From the NCBI GenBank assembly GCA_036380835.1, contig DASVDZ010000064.1:1-64000 (forward strand): a stretch of DNA of 64,000 nt, written 5' to 3'. Origin of the DNA: DASQJL01 sp036380835 (GTDB lineage Bacteria > Eisenbacteria > RBG-16-71-46 > SZUA-252). Position 1 is the stretch's first letter. Each line of letters begins with the position of its first letter. This document shows, piece after piece, positions 52,954 through 62,323 of the stretch. A program made the position numbers and the translations under genes. Below the pieces are notes generated by a model. It did no database searches, was not told the DNA's origin, and saw only the letters and a program-made list of their open reading frames with translations.

Positions 52954-53415
52954 ATGGTGGAGCTGGTGCTCCCCAACGACGCGAACACCCTCGGGAACGT
53001 CCTCGGCGGGCGCGTGCTCCATTGGATCGACCTCGCGGCCGCGATCGTCGCGCACCGGCACTGCCGGAGCGAGACGGTGACCGTGTCCCTCGACCAGATG
53101 TCGTTCCTCGCCCCGATCCGGGTCGGCCAGATGGCCGTGATCGCGGCGCGCATGACCTATACGGGACACACCTCGATGGAGATCCGCGTGGACGTCCAGA
53201 GCGAAGATCTCCGGACGGGAGAACGAAAGCAGACGTCGACGGCGTATCTCACGTTCGTCGCGATCGACAAGCGGGGGCGGCCGCGGCCGGTTCCCCCGCT
53301 GCTTCTCGAAACCGAGGAAGAGCGGCGCGAGGCGCGGGCGGCGGAAGCCCGGCGCGACGCGCGATTGAAGGCGAGAGCCCACCATCCGCCGATCAGGGAG
53401 ACCATGCATCGATGA
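52954..53415 (+). CDS. Hotdog-fold acyl-CoA thioesterase
   Basis: A 153-residue YciA/BFIT-type thioesterase: VLPNDANTLGNVLGGRVLHWIDLAAAIVA contains the catalytic-site Asn/Asp and the GGxxxxxID pattern (noted here in pieces), and TVSLDQMSFLAPIRVGQ is the second conserved block. It hydrolyses acyl-CoA. The ATG at 52954 has no clear ribosome site, and family-like residues (RETRVE) continue in frame just upstream without a usual start codon, so the true start is uncertain. Its stop overlaps the E1 beta ATG, locking it into the dehydrogenase operon. The C-terminal 30 residues are highly charged. Confidence 0.85.
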   Translation: MVELVLPNDANTLGNVLGGRVLHWIDLAAAIVAHRHCRSETVTVSLDQMSFLAPIRVGQMAVIAARMTYTGHTSMEIRVDVQSEDLRTGERKQTSTAYLTFVAIDKRGRPRPVPPLLLETEEERREARAAEARRDARLKARAHHPPIRETMHR

Positions 53416-54443
53416 AGACGATCGACACCGCCCCCGCCACCGCGGCCGTATCGGCCGACGTGAAGACCATGAACATCATCGAGGCCATCAATCAGGCCCT
53501 GCACGAGGAGATGGAGCGCGACGAGCGGATCTTCCTGATCGGCGAGGACATCGCGGGCTACGGCGGGGTCTTCAAGGCGACGAAGGGGCTCTACGAGCGG
53601 TTCGGCCCGATGCGCGTGATCGACAGCCCGATCTCGGAGAACTTCCTGGTCCAGGGCGCGGTCGGCGCCGCGCTCGCGGGGCTCATCCCCTCGCCCGAGA
53701 TCCAGTTCGACGACTTCATCTCCCTCGCGGTGGACGGAATCGTGGAGCACGCGGCCAAGATGCGCTACCGCTCGGGCGGCATGTGGACCTGCCCGATGGT
53801 GATCCGCTGCTGCTGCGGCGCCGCGGTCGGCGGCGGCCTCTACCACTCGCAGTTCAACGCGTCGTGGTTCATGCACTCGCCCGGCCTCGTCGTCGTGGCG
53901 CCCTCGAATCCGTACGACGCCAAGGGCCTCCTCAAGGCGGCCTTCCGCGGCGGGAACCCGGTCCTCTACTACGAGCACAAGCGGCTCTATCGCACGGTGA
54001 AGGGCCCGGTGCCGACGCACGACTACACCGTCCCGCTCGGCAAGGCGAGCGTCGCCCGGCCGGGCCGGCACGTGACCGTGGTCTCCTACTCCCTGATGCT
54101 CCAGCGCTCGCTCGAGGCGGCCGAGAAGGTCGCCGCGGAGGGGATCGAGGCGGAGGTGATCGACCTCAGGACGCTGGCGCCGTACGACAAGGAAACGATC
54201 CTCGCGTCGGTCGAGAAGACGGCGCGGGCCATCTGCGTCTACGAGTCGAGCCGGACCATGGGCGTGGGCGCGGAGATCGCCGCGACGATCGCCGAGGAGG
54301 GATTCTCCTTCCTCGACGCGCCGGTCCTCCGCGTGTCGCCGCCCGACGCGCCGCAGGAGCCGTTCGCGCCCGCGCTCGCCGAGCACTACCTGCCCGATGC
54401 CAACGTGATCGCCCAGGCGATCCGCGAAACCGTCGCGTATTGA
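53412..54443 (+). CDS. 2-oxo acid dehydrogenase E1 beta subunit
   Basis: A 343-residue E1 beta with a 17-residue N-terminal extension before MNIIEAINQALHEEMERD. GEDIAGYGGVFKAT, DSPISENFLVQGAVGAAL and VEVID-like AEVIDLRTLAPYD are family blocks; the beta subunit supplies half the TPP pocket. There is an unusual IRCCCGAAVGGGLYHSQ where others have MRxPxGGG. ATG 53412 overlaps the thioesterase stop (ATGA). Confidence 0.92.
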   Translation: MKTIDTAPATAAVSADVKTMNIIEAINQALHEEMERDERIFLIGEDIAGYGGVFKATKGLYERFGPMRVIDSPISENFLVQGAVGAALAGLIPSPEIQFDDFISLAVDGIVEHAAKMRYRSGGMWTCPMVIRCCCGAAVGGGLYHSQFNASWFMHSPGLVVVAPSNPYDAKGLLKAAFRGGNPVLYYEHKRLYRTVKGPVPTHDYTVPLGKASVARPGRHVTVVSYSLMLQRSLEAAEKVAAEGIEAEVIDLRTLAPYDKETILASVEKTARAICVYESSRTMGVGAEIAATIAEEGFSFLDAPVLRVSPPDAPQEPFAPALAEHYLPDANVIAQAIRETVAY

Positions 54444-54477
54444 GCCGGCGGCTCGACGCCGCCAGTCGGAGGAACGG

Positions 54478-55866
54478 ATGCCCGTGACCATCGTAGTGCC
54501 CCAGCTGGGTGAGAGCGTCGTCGAGGGGACGATCGGGAAGTGGCTGAAGAAGGTCGGCGATCCGATCGCCAAGGACGAGCCGATCGTCGAGATCATCACC
54601 GACAAGATCAACATCGAGCTGCCCGCGCCTTCGGCGGGCACGCTGGGAGAGATCGCCGTCCCCGAGGGGACGGTCGCGCAGGTGGGCGATCGCCTCGGCA
54701 CGATCCTCGGCGCCGGCGAGGCCCTCCCCGCCGGAGCGCCGGCCAAGGCCGCGGCCCCGCTCCCCGCCACTCCTCCGGCCCCGGGCCCGACCCCGATCGC
54801 GCCGTCGCCCGCGCCGGGGGCTCCGTCCCACGCCGTCGCGCCGGCGGCCGGCATGGCCGGCACCGCGACGATGGCGCCGCCGGCCGCCCCGTTCCCGATG
54901 AACGGCGGCGCGCGCCTGTCGCCCGCCGTGCGGAAGCTGGTGAAGGAGCACGGCGTGGACGTGAATCAGATCCGCGGGAGCGGCATGGACGGCCGCGTGA
55001 CGCGCGAGGACGTGCTCACCTTCCTCGAGGCGCGCACCGTGGCGGCGTCGATGCCCGCCGCTCCCTCGGCACCCGGCCGCGCGCCCGCCGGGGCGCCCGC
55101 GGCGGCCCCCGCGCGCGCGCCGCTCCGCGCGGTCCCGGCCCCCGTCTTCGCGGGCGCGCCGACCCGCGAGGAGACGGTGGAGCCGCTCACCAACGTCCGG
55201 AAGATGATCGCGCAGAACATGACGAAGTCGCGCCACACGGCGGCGCACTGCGCGGTCTGGGACGAGGTCGACATGACGTCGCTCGTCGAGATGAGGCGCC
55301 GGCTCAAGGAGAAGGTGAAGGAAGCGTACGGCGTGAACCTCACGTACATGCCGTTCATCATGAAGGCGGTCGTCCGAGCGCTCCGGGAGTATCCGGTCGT
55401 CAACGCTTCCATGACCGACACCGAGGCGCGCTACAAGAAGTACTACAACATCGGCGTCGCGGTGCACCGCGACCAGGGGCTGATCGTCCCGGTCGTGAAG
55501 GACGCCGACCGGAAGACGCTGCTCCAGCTGGCGCAGGAGATCGAGAATCTCGGGGCGCGGGCGCGCGCCGAGAAGCTGACGCTCGACGACATCCAGGGCG
55601 GCACGTTCACGATCACGAACGCCGGCATGTTCGGGGCGACGGCCTCGACACCGATCATCAACCACCCCGAGGTCGGCATCCTCGGCGTCCATCTGATCGA
55701 GGAGCGCGCGGTCGTCCGCGATCACAGGATCGTGGTCCGCTGGATGATGACGCTGGTGCTCTCGTTCGACCACCGCCTGGTGGACGGAACGCCCGCGGTC
55801 ATGTTCCTGCATCGCGTCAAGGAGCTGCTCGAGGACCCGGAGAGCTGGCTCCTCGACTCGATCTGA
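54478..55866 (+). CDS. 2-oxo acid dehydrogenase E2 (dihydrolipoyl acyltransferase)
   Basis: A 462-residue E2. The lipoyl domain (1-78) has the lipoylated Lys43 in TDKINIE. An Ala/Pro linker leads to the E3-binding domain (about 146-183, LSPAVRKLVKEHGVD and GSGMDGRVTREDV), a second Ala/Pro linker, and the catalytic acyltransferase domain ending with SFDHRLVDGTPA, where the histidine and aspartate are catalytic. TDKINIE rather than TDKA is usual for succinyl- or branched-chain-type E2. E3 is not in the window. Confidence 0.94.
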   Translation: MPVTIVVPQLGESVVEGTIGKWLKKVGDPIAKDEPIVEIITDKINIELPAPSAGTLGEIAVPEGTVAQVGDRLGTILGAGEALPAGAPAKAAAPLPATPPAPGPTPIAPSPAPGAPSHAVAPAAGMAGTATMAPPAAPFPMNGGARLSPAVRKLVKEHGVDVNQIRGSGMDGRVTREDVLTFLEARTVAASMPAAPSAPGRAPAGAPAAAPARAPLRAVPAPVFAGAPTREETVEPLTNVRKMIAQNMTKSRHTAAHCAVWDEVDMTSLVEMRRRLKEKVKEAYGVNLTYMPFIMKAVVRALREYPVVNASMTDTEARYKKYYNIGVAVHRDQGLIVPVVKDADRKTLLQLAQEIENLGARARAEKLTLDDIQGGTFTITNAGMFGATASTPIINHPEVGILGVHLIEERAVVRDHRIVVRWMMTLVLSFDHRLVDGTPAVMFLHRVKELLEDPESWLLDSI

Positions 55867-55870
55867 GGCC

Positions 55871-56563
55871 ATGACGACGCCCGCGCCGCCGGCGATCCCG
55901 GTCTACGACCTCGGCCTGGTCCCGTACCGCGCGGCGCTCGCGTTCCAGCACCGGGCGGTCGAGACGCGCGCCCGCGGCGAATCGCCCGACGTGCTCTACG
56001 TCGTGGAGCACGAGCCGGTCATCACCGTGGGCCGCGCGGGCCACGCCGAGAACCTGCGCGCCTCCGCGGCCGAGCTGGCCGCCCAGGGCATCGAGGTCGT
56101 GCCCGTGGAGCGCGGCGGCGACGTTACCTACCACGGCCCCGGCCAGATCGTCGGCTACCCGATCGTATCCCTCGACTCCCTCCCCGGTGGACGCGACCTC
56201 CACCGCTATCTCCGCGACCTCGAGGAAGCGATGATCCGCGTGCTCGCCGGCTACGGCCTCGCCGCCGGCCGAAGGCCTCCCTACACCGGCGTCTGGGTCG
56301 GCGACCGGAAGGTCGCGGCGATCGGCGTCGCCGTCCGGCGCTGGGTCGCGTACCACGGCTTCGCCTTCAACCTGAATCCCGATCTCCGCCATTTCGAGTG
56401 GATCCATCCCTGCGGGATCCGCCACCTGGGCGTCGCGTCGCTCGAGTCGCTTCGCGGCACGGCCCCGCCGCGCCAGGAAGTGATCGCGCGGCTCGCGGAC
56501 GCGTTCGCCGACGTCTGGGGGCGTCCCCTTCTCCTTCCTTCCGAGGAATCCGTCCATGTCTAA
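55871..56563 (+). CDS. lipB: Octanoyltransferase LipB
   Basis: A 230-residue LipB that moves octanoyl from ACP to lipoyl domains. RGGDVTYHGPGQIVGYP is the family signature; GDRKVAAIGVAVRRWVAYHGFAFN contains the catalytic lysine, and PCGI the acyl-binding cysteine. It begins four bases after the E2 gene, whose Lys43 is its obvious target. LipA is not in the window. The end overlaps the next gene by 8 bases. Confidence 0.95.
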   Translation: MTTPAPPAIPVYDLGLVPYRAALAFQHRAVETRARGESPDVLYVVEHEPVITVGRAGHAENLRASAAELAAQGIEVVPVERGGDVTYHGPGQIVGYPIVSLDSLPGGRDLHRYLRDLEEAMIRVLAGYGLAAGRRPPYTGVWVGDRKVAAIGVAVRRWVAYHGFAFNLNPDLRHFEWIHPCGIRHLGVASLESLRGTAPPRQEVIARLADAFADVWGRPLLLPSEESVHV

Positions 56564-57980
56564 GACCGCCCCGAGCGTCGCGCCGAAGGGCGCGACGAGA
56601 ATCGAGAAGGATTCGCTGGGACCGCTCGAGGTCCCGGCCGACGCCTACTACGGCGTCCAGACCGCGCGCGCGATCGCCAACTTCCCCATCAGCGGCGAGC
56701 GCCTCCACGTCGAGATGGTGCGCGCCGTCGCGCGCGTCAAGATCGCCGCCGCCAAGGCCAACGCCGAGCTGGGCGTGCTCGACGCGTCGAAGGCCGGCGC
56801 CATCGTCAAGGCCGGAGAGGAGGTGCTCGCGGGCGCGCACGACGACCAGTTCGTGGTGGACGCCTACCAGGCGGGCGCCGGCACGTCGTTCCACATGAAC
56901 GTGAACGAGGTGATGGCGAACCGCGCCTGCGAGATCCTGGGGGGCGAGCGGGGCGACACCAAGCTCGTGAGCCCGAACGATCACGTGAACATGGCGCAGT
57001 CCACGAACGACGTGATCCCGACCGCGATCCGGATCGCGGGGTACATGATGGCCGGCCCGGTGCTCGAGCAGATGGAGCGGCTCGCGGCGTCGCTGGCCGA
57101 TCGCGCGCACGCCTTCCGCCACGTGCTCAAGTCGGGCCGCACGCATCTCCAGGACGCCGTGCCGATCACGCTCGGCCAGGAGTTCTCGGGCTACCAGGTC
57201 TGCGTCGAGAACTGGACCGAGGCGCTCCGGCGCTCGCGCGAGGGGCTCCTCGTGCTCGGCCTGGGCGGGAACGCGGCCGGCACCGGGATCAACGCCCACC
57301 CGCGCTACCGCGAGCGCGCGATCGCGAACCTCGAGGCGATGACCGGGGCGCGCTTTCGGCCGGCGCCGAACCTCTTCGAGGCGATGCAGTCGATGGCGCC
57401 CGTCGTCCGCGTCTCGAACGACCTCCGGGGCTTCGCGCTCGACCTGACCCGGATCGCGAACGACCTCCGGCTCCTCGCGAGCGGACCGACCACCGGGCTG
57501 AACGAGATCGGGCTCCCCGCGGTCCAGCCGGGCTCCTCGATCATGCCGGGCAAGGTGAACCCGGTCATGCTCGAGATGACCAACATGGTCTGCTACCAGG
57601 TCCTCGGCTACGACACGACGGTGGCCTACGCCGCCCAGGCGGGCCAGCTCGAGCTCAACGTGATGATGCCGGTCATCGCGCACAACCTGCTCCGCGCGCT
57701 CCAGATCCTCGCGCCCACGCTCCGCGTGCTGCGCGAGAAGTGCGTGGAGGGGATCACGGCCAACGAGGCGGCCTGCCGCGACTACTTCGACCACTCGATC
57801 TCGATCGCGACCGCGCTCAATCCCTTGATCGGGTACCTGGCCGCCGCGGAGGTGGCGAAGGAGTCGGCCAAGACCGGGAAGACGGTCGTCGCGATCGTCC
57901 GGGAGCGGAAGCTCCTGACCGAGGAGCAGATCGCGAAGGTCTTCTCGCCCGAGGGGATGACGCACCCCGCCGGGGGGTGA
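56556..57980 (+). CDS. aspA: Aspartate ammonia-lyase (fumarase superfamily)
   Basis: A 474-residue member of the aspartase/fumarase family. The signature GSSIMPGKVNP holds the catalytic serine; SPNDHVNMAQSTND and GRTHLQDAVPITLG are conserved. VPADAYYGVQTARAIANFPISG and AGAGTSFHMNVNEVMANRA resemble aspartase more than FumC, which reads GSGTQSNMN there. The reaction would release ammonia from aspartate to give fumarate. Fumarase cannot be excluded. It overlaps lipB, but no functional link to lipoylation is evident. Confidence 0.85.
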   Translation: MSKTAPSVAPKGATRIEKDSLGPLEVPADAYYGVQTARAIANFPISGERLHVEMVRAVARVKIAAAKANAELGVLDASKAGAIVKAGEEVLAGAHDDQFVVDAYQAGAGTSFHMNVNEVMANRACEILGGERGDTKLVSPNDHVNMAQSTNDVIPTAIRIAGYMMAGPVLEQMERLAASLADRAHAFRHVLKSGRTHLQDAVPITLGQEFSGYQVCVENWTEALRRSREGLLVLGLGGNAAGTGINAHPRYRERAIANLEAMTGARFRPAPNLFEAMQSMAPVVRVSNDLRGFALDLTRIANDLRLLASGPTTGLNEIGLPAVQPGSSIMPGKVNPVMLEMTNMVCYQVLGYDTTVAYAAQAGQLELNVMMPVIAHNLLRALQILAPTLRVLREKCVEGITANEAACRDYFDHSISIATALNPLIGYLAAAEVAKESAKTGKTVVAIVRERKLLTEEQIAKVFSPEGMTHPAGG

Positions 57981-58069
57981 CGGATTCGTCATGCGCCTTC
58001 CGTCGCCTTGCGGGCGCCGGAGCGCGCGCGCAGCCTGGGGTCGGACCCATTCAACCCAAGGAGGATCCC

Positions 58070-58789
58070 ATGAGGCCCAGGATGCCGTGGTTCACGCTCG
58101 GATCGATCCCCGTCCTCGTCGCCGCCGCCCTCCTGACGCCGGGCCCGGCCCGCGCGGCGGGCGAGTTCGGCGTCGCGTTCCTCACCGGATTCAACACGTA
58201 CGCGCAATCCGACCTGAACGACGAGCTGGTCGCCCCCATCAACGTGCTGCTCTCCGGCACCGGCTACAAGATGGACGACGTCTCGAACGGAATCGGGTTC
58301 GGGGGCGGGCTCCGCTGGCGCTCGACGACGTCGCCGATCACCGTGGCGGTGGACTACGAGCGGCTGAACGGCAACTCCAAGCTCTCGGTCCCCGGCGGTG
58401 AGTTCGAGGTGAAGGCCCCGGCGAACGCGTTCACCGCGACCGTCTACTACTTCTTCCCGTCCGCCTCACGCGCCCGGTTCGGCTTCGGAGCCGGCGGCGG
58501 CTTGTATTCCTCGGCCGGAAGCCTCCGGACGTACGACTCGACCACGTTGCAGGAGGAGACGGAGGACATGAAGGGAACCGGCGTCGGCTTCCACGGCGTG
58601 GGGGCGGCCGACGTCACGCTCTCGAGCGTGTCCCATCTCGACGTGTCGGTCGGGTACCGCTATGCCAAGACCACGGACGTGAAGGTGGCGGGCACGAAGG
58701 TGCAGAATTCGGACGGCAGCGACAGCAAGCTCGACTGGAGCGGGCTCGTGACGCGGGTTGGCCTCAGCTTCTACTTCGGCGCGAAGTAA
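58070..58789 (+). CDS. Outer-membrane beta-barrel protein
   Basis: A 239-residue protein with a signal peptide (1-30, ending ARA) and alternating strands ending in SFYFGAK, an OmpA/OmpW-like small barrel of about eight strands. AKGGAGG-type AAGGAGG precedes ATG 58070. The final residues FGAK rather than a terminal Phe are slightly unusual. No specific substrate is evident. It faces a second small barrel gene across a shared terminator. Confidence 0.75.
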   Translation: MRPRMPWFTLGSIPVLVAAALLTPGPARAAGEFGVAFLTGFNTYAQSDLNDELVAPINVLLSGTGYKMDDVSNGIGFGGGLRWRSTTSPITVAVDYERLNGNSKLSVPGGEFEVKAPANAFTATVYYFFPSASRARFGFGAGGGLYSSAGSLRTYDSTTLQEETEDMKGTGVGFHGVGAADVTLSSVSHLDVSVGYRYAKTTDVKVAGTKVQNSDGSDSKLDWSGLVTRVGLSFYFGAK

Positions 58790-58834
58790 CGAAGGGCCGG
58801 GACGGCCACCGGCCGTCGTTCCGCGGAAAACGAA

Positions 58835-58864
58835 TCGGGGCGGCACCGTGAGGCGCCGCCCCGA
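58835..58864. terminator. Bidirectional terminator between two barrel genes
   Basis: A 10-bp stem (58835-58844 with 58855-58864) and a 10-base loop, lying between convergent genes. On the minus strand a TCGTTTTCC run follows; on the plus strand GATCGTTTG follows. It can serve both genes. Confidence 0.6.
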
Positions 58865-58885
58865 GATCGTTTGAAGCCGTTCCGA

Positions 58886-59479
58886 TTACAGGCCGAAGCC
58901 GATGCCCGCGCGGAACTGGAGGTAGTTCAGCGTCTCACCCGACGTCGACACCGAGTGGTAGAGGCCCGTGAAGTTCATCTTGGTCGCCGGACCGACGGGG
59001 ACGTTGACGCCCGCGCCGACATTGAAACCGAACTTCGAATCGCTGGCGTCCGCCGTTCCCAGGGCGCTGTCCTCGATCTTCGAGGAGACGCTGTAGAGGC
59101 CGGCACCCGCCTGGGCGAAGAAGCTCGGCCCGACGCCCGCGCCGATGTTGTACCGGAGCTCCGGCGTCACGCGGAACGTGTGACCGGAGACGGTGCCCGT
59201 CGAGACGCCGTTGTCGTAATCGACCGAACCCAGGTTGTCGAACGAGAGCTCAGCGCCCCACGAAACCGCCGGAGAAGCGCTGCGCCAGTACCCCGCGCCG
59301 AACGCGATGCCGCCACCCATCGACTCGTTGTTCCCCGTCGCGTCGCTCGACGACTTGGCGTAGCCCGCGTTGATCTCGAGCTGGCCCACGTTGACCGGAG
59401 ACGCGCCGGCCACCGGCGCGAGCGCCAGGACCGCGAGAAACGCCGTAGCGAGAACCAGTGCCGTGTGAATCCGCTTCAT
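58886..59479 (-). CDS. Outer-membrane beta-barrel protein
   Basis: A 197-residue small barrel: signal peptide 1-26 (ending AGAS), then alternating strands such as LEINAGYAKSSS, FRVTPELRYNIGAG and a terminal FRAGIGFGL. The pattern fits the OmpA-like transmembrane barrel superfamily. AAGGGGGAAG precedes the ATG at 59479. Not closely similar to the convergent barrel protein. The 181-base gap upstream (59480-59660) shows no further gene. Confidence 0.75.
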   Translation of the reverse strand: MKRIHTALVLATAFLAVLALAPVAGASPVNVGQLEINAGYAKSSSDATGNNESMGGGIAFGAGYWRSASPAVSWGAELSFDNLGSVDYDNGVSTGTVSGHTFRVTPELRYNIGAGVGPSFFAQAGAGLYSVSSKIEDSALGTADASDSKFGFNVGAGVNVPVGPATKMNFTGLYHSVSTSGETLNYLQFRAGIGFGL

Positions 59480-59660
59480 GGTGCTTCCCCCTTGGTTCGT
59501 GTCCGTCGATTGGCCACCACCCCACAGGACCGCCGCCGGCGTCCGTGCCACGGGAGCCCCTCCCCGATCTCTGCGTTCTTGAATCGGCATCGGGGGCCGG
59601 GAACTTGAGGGGGAGTACCGGGCGGCGCCGGAGGGCGCCAAACGGCTGCGGTGACGTCCG

Positions 59661-60980
59661 TTACGCTTCGGGGATTTCGATCTCGGCGTTGGGGACCCGG
59701 CCTTCCTCCACGTTCCGGAAGAAGACCCAGTAGAGGACGGAAGCCGCCACGTAGAGCGCGGCCGCGATCAGGAGCGGCTCGGTGTAGCCCTTCCGCTCGA
59801 TCAGGGCGCCGCCGATGTCGGCGCTGACCGTCCAGGAGAGGAACCACGCCACCGAGAGGAGGCTGTTCGTGATCGCGTGGTCCCGCCGCGGCACCATCTC
59901 CATCGCGAAGTGGGAGGTCAGGGGCTGGTTCATGTTCATGAGGGCGCCGCGGAGGAAGAAGGCGCCCGCGGCCAGGGGCAGCGACCCCGTGAGCGCGAGG
60001 AGCAGCATGAACGGCACCGACGCGAGCTGCGTCGCGACGACGCCGCGCACGAGGCCGAGGCGGCGCGAGACGGCGGGCCCGAAGAGGTTTCCCGCCACCA
60101 TGAATCCCTGCATGACGCCGAAGAGGACCCCGATGGCCCCCTCGGAGAGTCCGAACCGGTCGCGGAAGAAGAGGTTCAGGAAGGGGATGATGAGCCCCGC
60201 GCCGAGGCCGATCAGGAACGCCGGGAGCATGAGCTTGAGGTTCAGCCCCCAGTCGATCGTCGCCGACTCGCGGATCGTCGTCCAGGCGCGCGAGAGCGCC
60301 TCCTCGATGCGGCTCGCGCGGGACGCGCCGCGCGCGGCCGGTTCGCCGGGGTCGGGCGGAGGGTCGGTCATTGCGTGGAACGGGATCGCCGAGAGGAGCG
60401 TGAGCCCGCTCGCGACGTAGAGCGACCAGCGCAGCGCCAGCTTCTCCGAGGAGGTGAAGAGGTGGAAGAGGTACGGCAGCCACCCGCCCAGGGCCGAGCC
60501 GAGGATCGCCGAGACGAAGAGGACGCTGAACGAGGCGCTGAAGAGGAACGGGCGCGCGCGCGGCTCCACCTCGCGCATGATGACCGGCGCGATCGAAAGG
60601 CGGTAGACCGTCACGACCATGCCGGAGAAGAAGGCGACGAGGAGCAGGAGCTCCGGCGCGGCGACGGAGACCTGGAGCGCGTAGAGGACCGCGACGAGCG
60701 CCCCCGCGCCGACGAGCACGACGCGCGCGCTCAGGCCCCGGAAGACGAACGCGACGGGGATCGCCGCCACCGCCGCCCCGAGCGCCGCCTTGGAGAGGAT
60801 CTGCCCGATCCCGGCGTCGGTGACCCCGAGCGCGCGGAGGTAGAGGTTGAAGAGGAGCTGGAAGACCGACTGGCCGAGCCCGATCAGGAAGACGCCCCAG
60901 AGGTAGAGGCGCGGGTTCCGGCCCGAGCCGCGGACCTGGGCCAGGTATTCGCCGACGACGGAGCGGATCGACTCGAGCAC
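59661..60980 (-). CDS. Major facilitator superfamily transporter
   Basis: A 439-residue MFS protein with twelve predicted helices and a central cytoplasmic loop (about 205-235). The N-terminal half has GLGQSVFQLLFNLYLRALGV and the second half AFLIGLGAGLIIPFLNLFF with RDRFGLSEGAIG; these match the class of MFS proteins often annotated as multidrug or unknown-solute exporters. Start is GTG 60980, three bases after the metallophosphoesterase stop. Substrate unknown. Confidence 0.88.
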   Translation of the reverse strand: MLESIRSVVGEYLAQVRGSGRNPRLYLWGVFLIGLGQSVFQLLFNLYLRALGVTDAGIGQILSKAALGAAVAAIPVAFVFRGLSARVVLVGAGALVAVLYALQVSVAAPELLLLVAFFSGMVVTVYRLSIAPVIMREVEPRARPFLFSASFSVLFVSAILGSALGGWLPYLFHLFTSSEKLALRWSLYVASGLTLLSAIPFHAMTDPPPDPGEPAARGASRASRIEEALSRAWTTIRESATIDWGLNLKLMLPAFLIGLGAGLIIPFLNLFFRDRFGLSEGAIGVLFGVMQGFMVAGNLFGPAVSRRLGLVRGVVATQLASVPFMLLLALTGSLPLAAGAFFLRGALMNMNQPLTSHFAMEMVPRRDHAITNSLLSVAWFLSWTVSADIGGALIERKGYTEPLLIAAALYVAASVLYWVFFRNVEEGRVPNAEIEIPEA

Positions 60981-60983
60981 GCG

Positions 60984-61796
60984 CTAGTGGCGGCCCCGCC
61001 CGCGCTCCTTGGCCGGGAGGATCTCCAGACAGGTCGTCCACCATCCGGTCCGGATCGTCTCGACGAATTCGCTCGGGAGCCGCTCCTCTTCCATCTCGCG
61101 CGCGAGCGCCTCGTGGTCGTACGCGACGGGCACGAACGTGGCCTCCTCGAACGCTCCCGGGAAGAACGCGTACCAGACGCGCGGATCCCCGTCGTTCGCC
61201 GGCCGGCCCACCACGCCGACGTTCACGATCCGGGCGCCGCCGGGGAGGCGGCGCTGCCAGTGGATTCCGGTGTGCGTGCAGAGGACGAGGTCGGCCCCGG
61301 CCTCCCGCGCGAGCCGCTCCAGGAACGCGTCCGACGTCGCCGATTCCCAGAGGAACTCGTTCACGCGCCGCGGCGACCCGTGGCAGAGGAGCCCGCGCCG
61401 CCCGTTCCTCGTGAAGCGTCCGAGCGCCGGGAGCGCGCCGAGGCGGCGGCGCTCGGCGTCGGTCGTGCGCCGGTTCGTGTAGTCGTAGGAGAGCTGCGCG
61501 AAGTGGTTGTCCGCCGGATGCGTGTAGCCGCATCCGCAGTCGGCGAGCCGCTCGGCGAGCGAGCGGTCGTAGTTCCCCGCGATCGTCTCGACGCCGTACT
61601 CCTCGAGGATCGGGGCGATCTTCTCGGGGTTCGGCCCGAACCCGCCCAGATCGCCCAGGCAGAAGAGACGCTCGGCGCCGCGGCGGCGGGCGTCCGCGAG
61701 CGCCGCGCGGAGGGCGAGGTGGTTGTTGTAGGGGCCGCCGAGCGCGGCGAAGGGCCCGTCGACGGTCCCGTAGTCGTTCGTCCTCACGGCGTTCAT
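60984..61796 (-). CDS. Calcineurin-like metallophosphoesterase
   Basis: A 270-residue protein of the YfcE-like metallophosphoesterase group: FCLGDLGGFGPNP (GDxxG), AGNYD (GNxD), LLCHGSPRRVNEFL and CTHTGIHW. The first metal motif, normally D-x-H, reads ALGGPYNNHLAL, so one metal site looks altered. I took the ATG at 61796; a GTG five codons upstream (61811) is also possible, and neither has a clear ribosome site. It belongs to a tight cluster with a radical SAM and a ferritin-like protein. Confidence 0.8.
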   Translation of the reverse strand: MNAVRTNDYGTVDGPFAALGGPYNNHLALRAALADARRRGAERLFCLGDLGGFGPNPEKIAPILEEYGVETIAGNYDRSLAERLADCGCGYTHPADNHFAQLSYDYTNRRTTDAERRRLGALPALGRFTRNGRRGLLCHGSPRRVNEFLWESATSDAFLERLAREAGADLVLCTHTGIHWQRRLPGGARIVNVGVVGRPANDGDPRVWYAFFPGAFEEATFVPVAYDHEALAREMEEERLPSEFVETIRTGWWTTCLEILPAKERGRGRH

Positions 61797-61812
61797 CGCG
61801 GGGCGCGGCACC

Positions 61813-62316
61813 TCAGGGACGCCGGAGCGCGTCCCAGGCCGGCATCCCGTCGCCGTCCCTGAGGGCGAGCGCGTCCCGGCCGCGCGCCACGCGCTCGGCG
61901 ATCAAGGTGAGCTGTCCGTCGATCGCGACGAGCGATCCCCGGATCACGAGGTGGTCCCCTTTCCCGATCCGCAGCTCCTGGCGGTCGAGGTACCACGCGG
62001 GGCCGAGATGGACGACGAGCCGGGCGCGCGGCGTCGCGAGGAACAGCGCGACGCCGGGCTCCATGCCTCGGAGCGGGCGGATCCGATCGATCCGGACCAC
62101 GTCGCCGGCCACCGTCTCGACCGCCTCGGAGTTCCAGTTGAGCTGGTAGGGGTCGCGCGGCCCCCAGCCGCCGCGTCCCGACCAGGACGGCGCGAGCGAT
62201 CCCGCGAGAGCCGCGGACGCGAAGGCTCCGAGCGCCGCGGCGGCCGCGAGCCCCGCGAGCGCGGCGAACGCGGCCGCCCGGGGTGGTCCCGCCGGTCGGC
62301 CCCACGGTCGTCTCAC
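61813..62316 (-). CDS. Small membrane-anchored OB-like protein
   Basis: A 167-residue protein: Arg/Pro-rich start, a hydrophobic segment (about 14-38) that is a signal or anchor, then a beta domain with VAGDVVRIDRIRP, ARLVVHLGPAWYLDRQ, GDHLVIRGSLVAIDGQL and the end RDGDGMPAWD. This pattern recurs in periplasmic proteins of anaerobes and resembles magnetosome MamS-type domains in layout. I do not know its function. GTG start 62316, seven bases after the radical SAM gene. Confidence 0.6.
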   Translation of the reverse strand: MRRPWGRPAGPPRAAAFAALAGLAAAAALGAFASAALAGSLAPSWSGRGGWGPRDPYQLNWNSEAVETVAGDVVRIDRIRPLRGMEPGVALFLATPRARLVVHLGPAWYLDRQELRIGKGDHLVIRGSLVAIDGQLTLIAERVARGRDALALRDGDGMPAWDALRRP

Positions 62317-62323
62317 GGCGTTC

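Noticed and set aside
52244..53080. A plus-strand frame overlapping E1 alpha and the thioesterase
   Set aside because: Arg/Gly/Asp-rich shadow frame; the two overlapping conserved genes account for the region.
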